From assembly GCA_013397455.1 (NCBI GenBank), contig VYZB01000173.1:763793-827792 (forward strand): a stretch of 64,000 bases of DNA, read 5' to 3'. Position numbers and translations under genes: made by a program. The DNA is from Crotophaga sulcirostris (lineage: Eukaryota; Chordata; Aves; Cuculiformes; Crotophagidae). The notes under the pieces are model-generated. The model ran no database searches. It was not told where the DNA came from and was given only the letters and a program-made list of their open reading frames with translations. Below are positions 25,701 through 36,920 of this stretch, one piece after another. How positions within the stretch are numbered: the first letter of the stretch is position 1; each line of letters opens with the position of its first letter.

Positions 25701-26175
25701 TCTCTTCCATTCAGATGCTTTCCCACTATGATATTGGTGATGCAATTGTAATGGTGAGCCAGTAGGAATCACAAAGAAATTGGTTTTACAGAAACAAAAT
25801 TGACTTAAAAATTTAGGAGTTTTTTGGGTAGCATCAAAAAACCAGGGGCACAGATCTCTGCACAGAGAGGCTTTTGCTGTGTTTATAATTTCTCCTTGGA
25901 ATTTCTTTGCACTAGCTCAGAACCGGTATTTCGGATGTTTTATTGTAATGCTTTATCATTTTAATCACACCAGATTCCTGTAGAAACCTCAGGCCAGTCC
26001 TTTGGTCGCACACTGCTGCTATCCTAAGCCAGCTGGGAAAAGAAGTGCAGCAGGTCTGGATGGATCCTGAGAGTTGGTGTGGAATGATGAGTACCAGGCG
26101 CTACCAGAAGATTGATGTTTACTAACTTTTTGGTTGACTCTTGTTCTTACGCTTTCTTTCTCTGTCTTCCTGTAG
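13736..26175 (+). other. CACNA1H: Intron, 12.4 kb, no recognised elements
   Basis: This phase-0 GT-AG intron holds nothing I can name: no CR1 tail, LTR, tRNA or exon-like block. It is AT-moderate unique-looking sequence with many TAAT-rich stretches (for example about 14.4-14.7, 20.2-20.5 and 25.6-25.8 kb), which could include conserved noncoding elements, but a single sequence cannot show that. Near its end a TACTAAC at 26120-26126 matches the ideal branch-point sequence, 50 nt before the acceptor and followed by a long pyrimidine tract. Confidence 0.7.
26120..26126 (+). promoter_or_regulatory. CACNA1H: Consensus splicing branch point (TACTAAC)
   Basis: TACTAAC lies 50 nt upstream of the TGTAG acceptor at 26171-26175, with a pyrimidine-rich tract between. 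The sequence equals the best-binding U2 snRNA branch site, so the small 93-nt exon that follows should be efficiently recognised. Confidence 0.6.
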
Positions 26176-26268
26176 GTTATAACCCTGGAAGGATGGGTTG
26201 ACATCATGTATTATGTGATGGATGCACATTCTTTTTACAATTTTATATATTTTATATTGCTTATAATA
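26176..26268 (+). CDS. CACNA1H: CACNA1H exon: domain I selectivity filter and start of S6
   Basis: The 31 codons read [20 protein letters not shown] then [11 protein letters not shown]. The TLEGW motif carries the domain I selectivity glutamate (codon 26188-26190), one of the E-E-D-D ring that makes T-type channels calcium-selective. The following segment is the outer part of the S6 gate helix. The exon is 93 nt and phase 0 at both ends, so skipping it would keep the frame but delete the pore filter and half of S6. The acceptor follows a long pyrimidine run (TCTTCCTGTAG) and the donor is GTAAGT at 26269. Confidence 0.97.
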
Positions 26269-28189
26269 GTAAGTATGAACTGTGAGATGCTCCTGTTCCA
26301 TGTCCTTGTGGGGTAAAGTTGTTCCCTGGGCTTTTCACAGAGGAGAGCCAGCCAGGCTTTGGAGTGGGAGACTTTCCTACCAATAAAGCATAATCATGCA
26401 GATTGTGATTAGTGCTGTAGGGGCAGATTACTGGCTACAACAGTCCTTTTTCAGTGTCACATGTGATGCATAGTCGCAGCTTGTCAAGCCATATGGTCTT
26501 CCCTCCCTCTTACTCTCCCAGTCTTGGTCTTGTCACCTTGATAAGTCCTGACTGTTGTGCCTTGGCCAAGGAACTGCTAATCAAAACAAGAAGTGGAGAG
26601 GCTGTAGCTTTTCTTCCTTTAGCCTCCTCAGTGTGCCAGAGGACACCTCATTTCAATGAAGGGCCCTAAAACGTTGACCTTCACCTCAGCCCTTTAAATA
26701 ACAGTAATAATAGCAGAGCATCTTTTTGAGGTCTTATGGTGCCCTCTTTCCTAAAAACAAAGTATTGCTACCTGGAGGTGCTGGAGGTTGCCTTCAGGAG
26801 ATGCCGTTGCATGTTAGCAAGGTTCCTCTTTTTATAATGGACACTGCCTTCTCTAGGGGTCTACATCTGTGGAAAATTTAAGCATATAAGTCTCAAGGAG
26901 AGCAGAGGGAAAAGTACCATTTAGATATCCAGGTAGGACATGGGACAGTTGCACTTCAAAGTACTGTTGAGGCTGGATATTCTTTACATATAACTCCATC
27001 CTTGTCTCTGCAATTTTGAAGGCTTTGGGAAATCAAACCGTGATAGCTCCCACCACCAGTGGGGAAGGCGTGGATCAGAGCAGTGTGAGAGTTTCCCAGT
27101 GATGGGTAGTATTCTGAAGCCAGGGGGTTTTGAGCCTTCAACATGGGCCATGCATAGTAGAGATTGACATTCCACTCTTTAGAGCCCTTCTTTATATATG
27201 GATCCTTGCAGAAAAGCCAGAAGGTGACTAATCTCCAAGTCACTTGGAGCTGGGGATGGCACCATTGCTGCTTCTCAAACAGTATCCAGGCCGATATTAC
27301 AAACTGGAGACTAGCACTGCAAGCCCAGCAGCTTCCCCTGAGGATTCATCAGACAATGGCCCAGATTAAATCCATACGTTTCCTGCTGAGCACAGCACAG
27401 AGGTTTGGCCATGTAGACAATGACACTTTCTTGACGTCAGTCCCTTTCATGCCTAAGGGCACTGATTCTCTGATGGGAATATTTGACATTTTCCTTTGAC
27501 TGATTTATGAACCTGAGTGGTGAAAAATCAGTTTGTGGTCTCAGCAGCTGAGGGGAGGATGTAGCTTTAGGTCACTTCACATTCTTGTCCTTGGGACTTC
27601 ATTTTGAAAACTTGGTATCACCCAACAACATGTCAACTCAACCGGACAATAAATCAGGCTTTTCGAAGAGCACTGAATCTCCTGGAGATGCATTTCTCTG
27701 TGTCAAAGAGATACAAGAGTACAAGGTAACAGGTGCGTGGACCTTGTCTGCTCTTCTCAAAATGAGGATGCACTATGTAAAGTGATAGAAGGGAAGAGGC
27801 AGTTTCAGTATAGTGCAAACTGGACTTCGGACAGTCTTGGCCAGGTGTTTCCTAGTGATCTGTTTTGTGGTGGTAACTGATTGTGTTGTGTTTCAAACAC
27901 CCTGTGTTAGTAGCAAATGTCATCACTGTTGAGGGGAGGAAAGTGGTGAAGGCTATTGTTAACAGCTTTCTTTACCATTGCCAAAATAATTTTACATGGC
28001 TTAGGACCAAATTTAGCAGCTCAGGCACATGTTGACATAACATTTGGTGAGCAGACCCTGTGATTTGGCAAGTTTGGACATCTTGGGATTTCTAAGAAAC
28101 ACGCTTCAAGCCCAGACAGCATGTGGTGGTGAAGAGCGTGTCTTGCTTTGTAAAGTCCCTGCTAATTCCTTTCCCTATGTTTTCTCCAG
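26269..28189 (+). other. CACNA1H: Intron, 1.9 kb
   Basis: A phase-0 GT-AG intron ending in TTTTCTCCAG. No repeat family, RNA gene or extra exon recognised. The open frames within it (for example 27164-27499 plus) carry no identifiable domain. Confidence 0.8.
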
Positions 28190-28979
28190 GTTGGTTCCTT
28201 CTTCATGATTAACTTGTGCCTGGTTGTGATAGCAACACAGTTTTCTGAAACAAAGCAGCGGGAGAACCAGCTGATGCAGGAGCAGCGGGCCCGTTATCTT
28301 TCCAATGACAGCACAATTGCCAGCTTCTCGGAGCCAGGTAGCTGCTACGAGGAGCTGCTCAAGTACATCTGCCACATCTTCAGGAAGGTGAAACGACGGA
28401 CAATACGCCTGTACAATAACTGGCAGAGTAAGCGCCGGAAAAAAGTTAACCCAAACAGCACCACAAACGGGCAAAGCCACCGAAGCAAAAAGCGCATCAC
28501 CTCAATACACCACCTCATCCACCACCACCATCATCACCACCACCACCACTATCACATCAGCAACGGGAGCCCTCGGGGGCCACGCTCCAACCCTGAGATC
28601 TGCGACCTGGAACTCAAGGTCATGAAACCTGGAGGCCAACTGATGCTTCCTCCTCCATCACCCAACTTGCGGACCCCTGCTCCTCCTCCGGATTCAGAGT
28701 CTGTGCACAGTATTTACCATGCAGACTGTCATGTTGAAGGACCACAAGTGAACTGTAAGTCTTCCAATGCCCCTGCAAGCATTAAACTGACTGCCGGACT
28801 CTCCAACCATGGCAACATGAACTATCCTACCATCCTGCCTTCTCCAACTAACAAAGCCAGTTCTGTTCCGGTTCCCAAAGGAAAGAAGAATGGCAATTCA
28901 CCTGTGGCCATAGTTAACAGCCCTGTAAATTTGGGCATGGATTCCAATGGGAAGCTGCAGCAACTGGTAGGAGAGCATG
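28190..28979 (+). CDS. CACNA1H: CACNA1H exon: domain I S6 end and most of the I-II linker
   Basis: This 790-nt exon begins [20 protein letters not shown], the inner half of domain I S6. The next roughly 60 residues (about 28250-28440; [10 protein letters not shown]..., [24 protein letters not shown]) match the gating brake, a helix-loop-helix that holds Cav3 channels closed and sets their low threshold. Then come a basic stretch, a ten-histidine run (28520-28549), and the CACNA1H-type blocks [32 protein letters not shown] and QQLVGEHG. The linker is cytosolic and controls surface expression and modulation by kinases and G-beta-gamma (family knowledge). The acceptor is TTTCTCCAG and the donor is GTAAGG at 28980; phase 0 to 1. 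The downstream frame stays open to 29077. Confidence 0.96.
28520..28549 (+). repeat. CACNA1H: Coding (CAY)10 poly-histidine tract
   Basis: Ten consecutive His codons (eight CAC and two CAT), followed by Tyr-His and preceded by HHLI, lie inside the I-II linker. Mammalian CACNA1H and CACNA1G also have a His run here, so the tract is a conserved family feature and not a recent expansion. CAT interruptions reduce slippage. Metal or proton binding by the tract is possible but not shown. Confidence 0.9.
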
Positions 28980-31900
28980 GTAAGGGCAAACAAGCTGATA
29001 TTTTTTGCTTAAGAAAACTGAGCAAAGGGGAAATTGCTCAAGAGTTAAGGTGTAAAGATAGTCATGTAGGGTGCTGAAGGTGTTTTGGGAATGCTATTTA
29101 AGCCGAGTGTGGAAGCCAGAAATAGGACAGGCTGAGGGACTGAGAATTCTATTCCTTCTGCCCTTATATTTGCAGTCATTGGGCGAAACAAGACACGGGA
29201 TGGTCCAGGCAGTGAGTTCAGGCTGCTGCTAGAGTCATCTTTCCTGTGGTTACAAAGCATGTGTGTTTGAGCCCCTGTCATGTGCTTAGTGATGTGCTGG
29301 AGGTTGTTCCTCCATTCCCACCCAAGCACAGACCTACACAGCACTTGGAATTTCAACTCTGGTGAATGATGGACCTGCCAGCTGCAGCCCTGCAGTAGAG
29401 AAGCCCCAGCTGCTGGGAGGTGGTACCTTGAAAGGAAAGAGCGTGGCAAGCTGGTGGAGAAGAATAAGGTATAGGAAACATAAGAAGTTTAAAACAGAGA
29501 GTCACTGAAAGAACTCGAATCAGACACTTCTAGAAACCTCTAGGTATGCTGTGACAGGCCCCTGGATATCTTTTTGGCAAGAAGGAGCAGAAAGTTTGGA
29601 GGAAGGCCTGTGGCCACTGCAGGATCTTGCTCTGTGTTAGTCTGCAGAGGCTTCATGTGAGGGCAGGTGTGTAGCAGAGCTACAGGTCTCAGGTTTCGCT
29701 CTGTGCAGACTGCAGCCACTCCAGCACTGCTGGGTAGTGTAGTTTTCTCTCCCTTCATGTATCAGTCCCCCACTGCTGGCATAGTGATTACATGCAACAC
29801 TTAGGCTTCTATTTTGCAGAAAGTTTCCAGTTCTCATGGCTGAAGCTTACGGCTGAAAAAATAGGGTCTTAAACCCTCAAACAGTAAAAAGTGAAAACCA
29901 TCTAGCTTTTATTTTTTAATCACTTTAAGCCAAACTCATCATCTGCTTTTTTCAATGCATGTGTTTTCCAAAGCTGTTTGTGTGCGCATGGACACAAATA
30001 TTTATCCTAGTGATGTATGTGCTGAAAGAATACCAAGCCTAGCTTGTGGGGGGTCACAGTGAAGGTTGCTTGGTTGGTGCTTGCTAAAGGTTGGGTGGCT
30101 TGTCTTTGTTAATATTTTTTTAAGTGACCATACAGAAGAGTAAAGTGGATTGTTTATAGAAATTGCCTTCAGCGAACATTTCTGTACGCTTTGGAGCTTA
30201 GCAGGAGGGTAAAAGGGAGCAAGGTTAGTTGCAACGTTCTTCTGTTGTTAAGCAAGGGCTTTATATGAATCACTGGTTCATCTTTAACTACGCAAGTGCG
30301 AGTTAATGAAGGTTATTATGAGAATGTGTATTTACCTTGAGATAAAAGTGCAGGCTCTGCAGAAGTCTGGGACTGGGAAAGAAAGGAAGAACAGAAGTGA
30401 TGTTGCTTGGAAGGTAGTCCTCAAGTTAGAGGTTTGGTTCTTCATGCTTGCAAAGGGATCTGCTGCTGGAGTCCTTTTCTGGAGAAGAAAGCCCCAGGTC
30501 TCAGTCCCAACTGTGACACCCCAGGGCCACTTCAACGATTTAAGAGATTTTCATGTAGCCTGTGGTGATTCTTTGAAAGCCGGAGGTTAGATGGAGTTGC
30601 TATTAAGAATGCAATTATAGTACCCTCTTTTTACAGAGGCATTTCAGCCCAGAGAATACCAAAATGCTTTAAACAAATCTCCTGAAATAGTTTTGTGTCT
30701 TTCAGAAGTGTGGTCATATCTAGGGGAAAGGGTGGACGCTGCAGCTCTTAGCTGGTGAGCGGCAGCTTATCTGGCATCTTGAGGAGCACAGGGGCTAGGA
30801 AAGGGAAGGAAGTTGGCCAGATTCATTTGGAGACCCTGTCACACAATGTGTCAGTGCCCAGTCTTCCCTCCCATGGCCCTGACTCTTTCAAGGCCGTCCA
30901 TCCTACTCCTGCCACAACCTCTCTTGCCACGCCAACAGGGCTGAGTCAGATTCATATCTGCATTGCAACCATCTTTGTACAGCAGAGATCATGTCCATGT
31001 CCCTCCCTTGTGCTCCATGGGAAAAGTGAGGTGGACTCACAAGCTCACCCAACCCTGCTGACCTCAGCCTCTTTGGGCAAACAAAGGGCTATTTCACTTA
31101 ATTCTCTCTCCACTCTTACAGTCAACAAGCGGAGTCTGTAATACTTGTGCAAGGAGAGCACACAAGTGGTAATTGAGAGCATTAAGGAATCATTAGTAGC
31201 CAGGGCACTCACAGCCTCAGCTGGAAACAAGGTTGGTGCCTGCTGGGAAAGATGCATTTGTGGGAGAGAGTATTCTCTTCCCTTCTTTTGTTGTGGAATT
31301 GAACAGCATAAAGTACAGCCTGTTCCTCTGTGTTCTCGTGCCCTGAAATGCTGGGAGGTTATTTTAGCAGGCAGCCAAGGAGGCTCTGGTATTTTGAAGA
31401 CATCTGCGGCGCCAGTGTTTTTCATATAATTTTTAACACTTTGATAGCATTAAATGATGCCTGGCAAGCCCACTATCTCTGCTGTCCACACTGCTGTGGC
31501 TGGGCTGCACACTTGCCTCATCAGATCGGTCCTGATCAGAAACAGCAATGCCAATGTGCAGTGCTGCACCAGTGCTGCTGGCAGGTTGAGAAAGTCAGCA
31601 ATTTCTGATACTCCTGGTGTCTTTGACGTAATGACCAGGAGAAGGACAGTCCTCTCCTGCAAGGCTGTTTTGAAGGCCAGTGGTATCTGAGTGACATTCA
31701 GACAACTAAAATATATTTTGAGTCTTGTCAAAAAACAGTTTTCAAGACGAGGTGCTGTTTTGTTTGGTGCTGCCTTCTCTTTAAAGATGTCCTGAAATGT
31801 CAGCCAGGAGTGGCTGAAATCAGCAGCATTTCTGCTGGGTAAGCTCCAAGCTCCTGGGCTCAGAGCCAGGAGCATCCACTGCTTTTGCTTGGTCTCCCCA

Positions 31901-32840
31901 AAACCGATCTGAGTGTCCCCATCCAACCTCCAGACAGGAGCATAGTGTTCCATCACCTTGTTTCCCTGAACCTCAAGCAAAGCTTTTGTTGATGCATGAA
32001 TGGCATTTTGTAGAGAGGATCGCATGCTTGTAGCATTGCATTCATATAGGGTTTTTTTTTCCTGCCATTAATATCTGATTCCTAAATACAAGGAAACTAG
32101 GAATTTGATTCCTAAATATACAGAAATACAACCTGGTTCCTGTTCTGCCCAAATAATCCTTGTTACGCTTGTCCATATCATCTCTGTACCCCAGCTCTGT
32201 GAGGGCAGTCACCGTTTCTCCTCACACCACAGAACATGTGGCAACGTGTTTGATTTTAAAACACCCTGAACACTCTATCCTGTGCCTCAAGCAAAGAATT
32301 CACCTGAGCTTTATTAAAGGCTGAAGGAGGCATGAAGGAGACCGAAGGGACTACGTGACTCTCCAAGCTGTGATCCATGGTCTGTAGGCACCTTTTGCCC
32401 ATTTCTCTCTCTCCCTCCTCATTATTAACTAAATGGAAGTGCTATCTAAATTGGGTGTAACAGCTTGATAGCGCTCAGATCACCACTAATGATGTTAACC
32501 TGGTCAGATATAATAAAAAATAATAAGAAGTGAGAGGTGTGCTGGTCAGTCTTCCCCAGCAGCAGTGCACAAAATGGCCTCCATGCTCTGTGGGAATGTG
32601 CCCCTTCACCCGCAGCTGTGGAGGGGGCTGGAGGGTTAGTGTTTGGGCTTGGGGAACAGAGAGTAAAAATGATGCAAAGCATGCATAGATAGAAGGATGT
32701 ACCGGGGTATTGCATTAATTTGAGGACACAGCAGAAGCTGCTCTGCCCTGGAGAAGCCCAGCACTGCCCAAGCGGGGACACGGGGATGCCCGCCATGTTG
32801 AGGGCGTGAGGTTGCTGACAGTGTGTGTCTCCCCTCGCAG
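28980..32840 (+). other. CACNA1H: Intron, 3.9 kb
   Basis: This phase-1 GT-AG intron ends at CCCCTCGCAG (32831-32840). No interspersed repeat is recognised. Its first 95 nt continue the reading frame of the upstream exon up to a TGA at 29075-29077, so a retained intron would add a short basic tail and end the protein after domain I. The minus-strand open frame at 31450-32025 shows no domain. Confidence 0.75.
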
Positions 32841-33253
32841 GCCTGCGGCGGACGCCCAGCCGGCTGTCGGGGCTGAGCATGGCTGGCACGCCACCCAGCC
32901 CGCCGGGCTGCACGCTGACCTGCGAGCTGCAGGACTGTCCCTTCTGCGCCAGCCTCTTGGAGGACCCAGAGTTTGCTTTCAGCGAGTCTGACAGCTGCGA
33001 CTCCGACAGCAATGGCATCTACGAGTTCACCCAGGACCTGCGGCATGGCGACCGCAGAGACCAGCTCCAGCAGCAGCGGGGCAGGAGGAGGAGGAAGAAG
33101 AAGAAACCCAAGGAGAGGAACAAGGTCACCCGCATGTGGAAGGCTTTCGGCACCAAGCTGAAGAGGATCGTGGAGAGCAAGTACTTCAACCGGGGAATTA
33201 TGATAGCCATTCTCATCAACACACTGAGCATGGGCATTGAGTACCACGAGCAG
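32841..33253 (+). CDS. CACNA1H: CACNA1H exon: end of I-II linker and domain II S1
   Basis: The exon completes a Gly codon, then reads LRRTPSRLSGLS and TPPSPPGCTLTCELQDCPFC, matching the distal I-II linker of CACNA1H. An acidic SESDSCDSDSNGIYEFTQD block follows, then a polybasic RRRRKKKK run (33083-33106), then VTRMWKAFGTKLKRIVESKY and the S1 helix of domain II, FNRGIMIAILINTLSMGIEY, ending HEQ. The exon is markedly richer in GC and CpG than the flanking introns, which also creates long antisense open frames that are only shadows. The acceptor is CCCCTCGCAG and the donor is GTGAGT at 33254. Length is 413 nt, phase 1 to 0. The polybasic run is not in the mammalian sequence as I remember it. Confidence 0.95.
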
Positions 33254-36200
33254 GTGAGTGCGGGGCTGGTCTGAAGAGCCTTGAGGTTGGCAAGAAGGTG
33301 GTTTCTGGTGGTTTCAAGCCCTTTGATTTCAATTGTTGACGGTATGGCAGCTTGCGTGGTGGCTTGGACTGGTTCTATTGAAGCCATGCCAGAGGAGGAG
33401 CAAGCAGTTTGCATGCAAGTTGGAAACACCAAACAGGGCCGAGGGCCTGATCCTGCAGACATGTGATGAGCAGGAGCATTCTTCTGTGTGCAGAAAGCCT
33501 GGCAGGTGACTGTCTGTGCTGCTGAGGTGTGGAGAGTTTAAACAAGTGTTGGGATGTGGCAACTCAGAGCCTTGTTGCTTAAGTTACTGTGAATTGTTCT
33601 GGTGGAAATACCCCTTTGGTCTGATGGTGGTGGTGCACAGTGGACCTTGTAGTGCAAATAACCTATGCACAAGTGTCTTCTTTGGTCCTGGACCTTTAAA
33701 TAAACACTTAAACTGTCGGGCAATACTAAAAGCAAGAAAAAAAAATAAGTTAGTTTGTCCCTGAAGGCTCCAAAACCTTCAATTTGATCTCATAGGGTGC
33801 AAGTATGTCTTTCTTATAAGTGTTTGAAGGGACGGAAGAGGAATCGTGCTGTTCCCAGTATTAGTGTGAACACAGTGATGGCAGAAAGCAGTGCTGGCAA
33901 CTGAGGACAACTTGTCCTTGTTGTCTGATGGGAACTTGAGGGGCTGTGCCGTGGGAGAAGGAGGTGAGTCATCTGAGCATCTCCAGTTGGTCACTCTGAG
34001 GAAAGCTATGCTTTTCTTTCTTGGAAAAAAAATGGTTACTTTTAACTGTTTTCTCAAGGTATGCTCTGCAATTTCTCATGCTGCCTCTGTATCAGGTGCT
34101 GAAAATGCGTCCCAGTGAAGCCAGGAGGTGCTCGTACTGATCTTCACTGAGGTTGATAGTCAAAGATTCATCCAGTGCTCCCCCAAAGTCTCCACTGCAG
34201 CATCAGGAGAAGGTCAAGATTATTTACAAAGCTGTTCCTCCTCTCTACCATGGTCTGTCTGCTCAGGAGCGAGGAGGAAAAGCAGACAGAGTAACATATT
34301 ACATCCAGAATCAGGACAAGAGGCTTTACATTTTCTCCTCCATCATTTCCCAGGATTGTGTCCTGCTCAGGACCATAGCAAACAATCCTCCAGAGTGCTG
34401 CTATTATATTTTCTCTCCACTTGTGTGCTTTAAACCCCCATATTCCATGCCATCTGAACCACTTTCTTTCAGAAAAAAACAATGAACAATAACTTAGTTC
34501 ACACTTAGAGCAGAGAGCGTCCAAACCCAACAGAAATAGCTTTCGCTGTCAGCTTTCTGTCTGGTTAGTTGTTCCACAGCAAGTTTTAAAATTAGGAAAT
34601 ACACCTTGTCAGTAGACTTTGAATAACCCATTTATTCCTCACATGTTTCTGCGTGGATACTCTGTTGTTGGTTGGACACAGTTTTGTCAGTCCTTGGGTA
34701 CTGCCATGGTAGGTGCTGGGGGAAAACCTGAGGCAGGCTGTGGTGAGGAGACCCAGACATTGCATGGAGTCTGTCCACGATCGCTCATAAAAAGGTAATT
34801 TGTGATAATTACATCCTTGCTGCTAACGAAGGAAAACTTGTAGGTATCAGGTTTGTATTGGATTTTACCTTGTAAAAAGGTTTCTTTAAACCATCCCAAA
34901 GCCAATGGCAGTAAAGATTCCAAAACTTTTGGCTACGGAGCATCAGACTCCTGCCAGCTTCACTCACAGGCTGTGCCCAGTGTGGGCCCAATAAAAAGGG
35001 AGGAATTCTGAAGTGAAACCTGTAAAAGTTCCTCCACGTGCCTGACTGCAAAGCGTCTCTGGTAAAGAGCAGGGATAACGAGAGGGAGCTGTCAGAGCCA
35101 GCTTCGAAACACCTCGTGCAAGCACTCTCCTGTCAACAGAGTGACCTCCAGGGCATCACCAAGGGACGAGACACTATCCAAAAGAACAGAAAATGGTTCC
35201 AGGCTCCTAAACTGTTTGGCATGAAAGTCTGGGGTTTCTGTGAGACAAGCGGGGTGAATTCAGAGCTCGCAGCCCCCCTCATGTGAGAACTGGCTGCAAG
35301 ATTGGAGTGGGGAGCTAGCTTTGTGTTGGGGATAAGGAGGAGGTGCCTGAGCGAAGCTGTCACAAACCCACAGCGTGGTGTTGGGATGGAGGGGAGGGGA
35401 GAGTAGCTCTGTTTGGGTACACTATGATCCTTGCCAGGAAAAACAGTTTAATTACAGCGTTCTGGTTACTGAGTGACGGGTGCTGCACAGTAACTCTGCA
35501 CCTCTGCTCAAAGCAGGTATTACAAGGCAAGGTGTGAGCCTTCCCCAGGCTGTTAACCAGGCACGAGTGTTGCCATCATCTCCTTTTCCATCCTCCCAAG
35601 GGCAAACCTGGAGGCAAGTCCCCAAGTTAGAGGTGTTTAGGAGCTGCCTATAAGGGTAGCTACTCTGTGTTGTTCTTAGGGTTCTCTTTTGCTCTCCTTG
35701 CTCTTCCGAGCTGTTCAGTGTTACTCAGAGGGCAGGGTTCAGGGGCTCCCTTTGAGGAGATCTCCTGTGCTCTCTACCTGCTGACAGCAGCATGGGCAGG
35801 GGACTCCTGGGCCCTGAAGCCCTGCAAAACATCACGTACCATGGAGACATTTGCTCTGGGTGGAACAGCTTAAGCCAGTTCCCTGGTCTTGGCTCTTACC
35901 ACTTGTTTTCAGCCCTTAATTGCCTTTATCAAACTGGGCTGTATCAGTTCACCAGGCACAGGGAAGCCTTCCCCAGTTCTCACTATCTGTAAGGAAATGC
36001 CCAATCGCTTTTATAAAAAATTATTAACAACTGCTTGCTTTTCTTTTACCGCTTCTCAGACTTTGTAGTCATCAGTGGCTTTGCAAATAGATGGGCCCAC
36101 TGTATACATTTTTTTTTCAGAGTGCTATTCAAAGCCAAGTCATCAATCGTCTGTGTGTGGGGGTGGGTTGGAGGGTTCCAAACAACATATGGCAGAGAAG

Positions 36201-36703
36201 ATAGACAGGTATTAGTCCGGGGTGCACTGTCTCACCTTTCATCCTGGGACATGGTAGTGCTCTGCGGAACAGTCTCACAGAGCCCTCTTGAGGCAAGTGA
36301 ACATTATTGTCCATATATTCTGGTTAAGGAGATAGAGGTTGCAAGGTGCCAGGCTGAGACAAAACCCGATGGGTTTTACTGCTGGCCAGCTATGGGGCAA
36401 GGGGCCATGTGTGCCATAAGCAGTGCTCTGGGAGCACTCTTTGACAAGAGAGGAAAGGGATCTGTGTCTATACTGCCACAAGCCCAGATGCTACCTCCAG
36501 GTGAATGCAAGAGACCTGTCCATATCTAAATTCCCTCAGGGTTTCAATCTGTGTTTTTATAGGAATTTGAAGCTCACAGAAGCTTGTTCATGGTTACTCT
36601 GGCTGCTCTTGTCTAGCATAGCTGGTACCACCCTGTTTAATGCACGTAGCCCACAGAATATCCTTTTAGACAAAGATCCTGTCTTGTGGCTAAGGGCATG
36701 ACT

Positions 36704-36920
36704 GGATTAGATTGGATATTAGAAAAAAATTCTTCACTGAAAGAGTGGTGAAGCATTGAAAGAAGCTGCCCAGGGCAGCAGTGGAATCTCCATCCCTGGA
36801 AGTGGTCAAAAAACGTGTAACCGTGGCACTTTGGGACATGGTTTAATAGGCACGGTGGTGTTGGGCTGATGGTAGGACTTGATGATCTTAGAGGTCTTTT
36901 CCAACCTGAGTGATTCTGTG
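36704..36920 (+). mobile_element. CR1 LINE 3' fragment
   Basis: The block GATATTAGAAAAAAATTCTT, then AAGCTGCCCAGGGCAGCAGTGG, CCATCCCTGGAAGTGGTCAA, GGTGGTGTTGGGCTGATGG, and TTTTCCAACCTGAGTGATTCTGTG is the sense-orientation CR1 3' untranslated region, ending with a degraded ATTCTRTG octamer. Degenerate and 5'-truncated. Confidence 0.88.

Noticed and set aside
31450..32025. 191-codon minus-strand open frame
   Set aside because: No similarity to retroelement or host proteins that I can recognise; chance frame.
32636..33462. Long antisense open frames over the GC-rich linker exon
   Set aside because: They arise because the + strand exon is GC-rich and stop-poor in all frames; the Leu/Pro-rich translations match no family.
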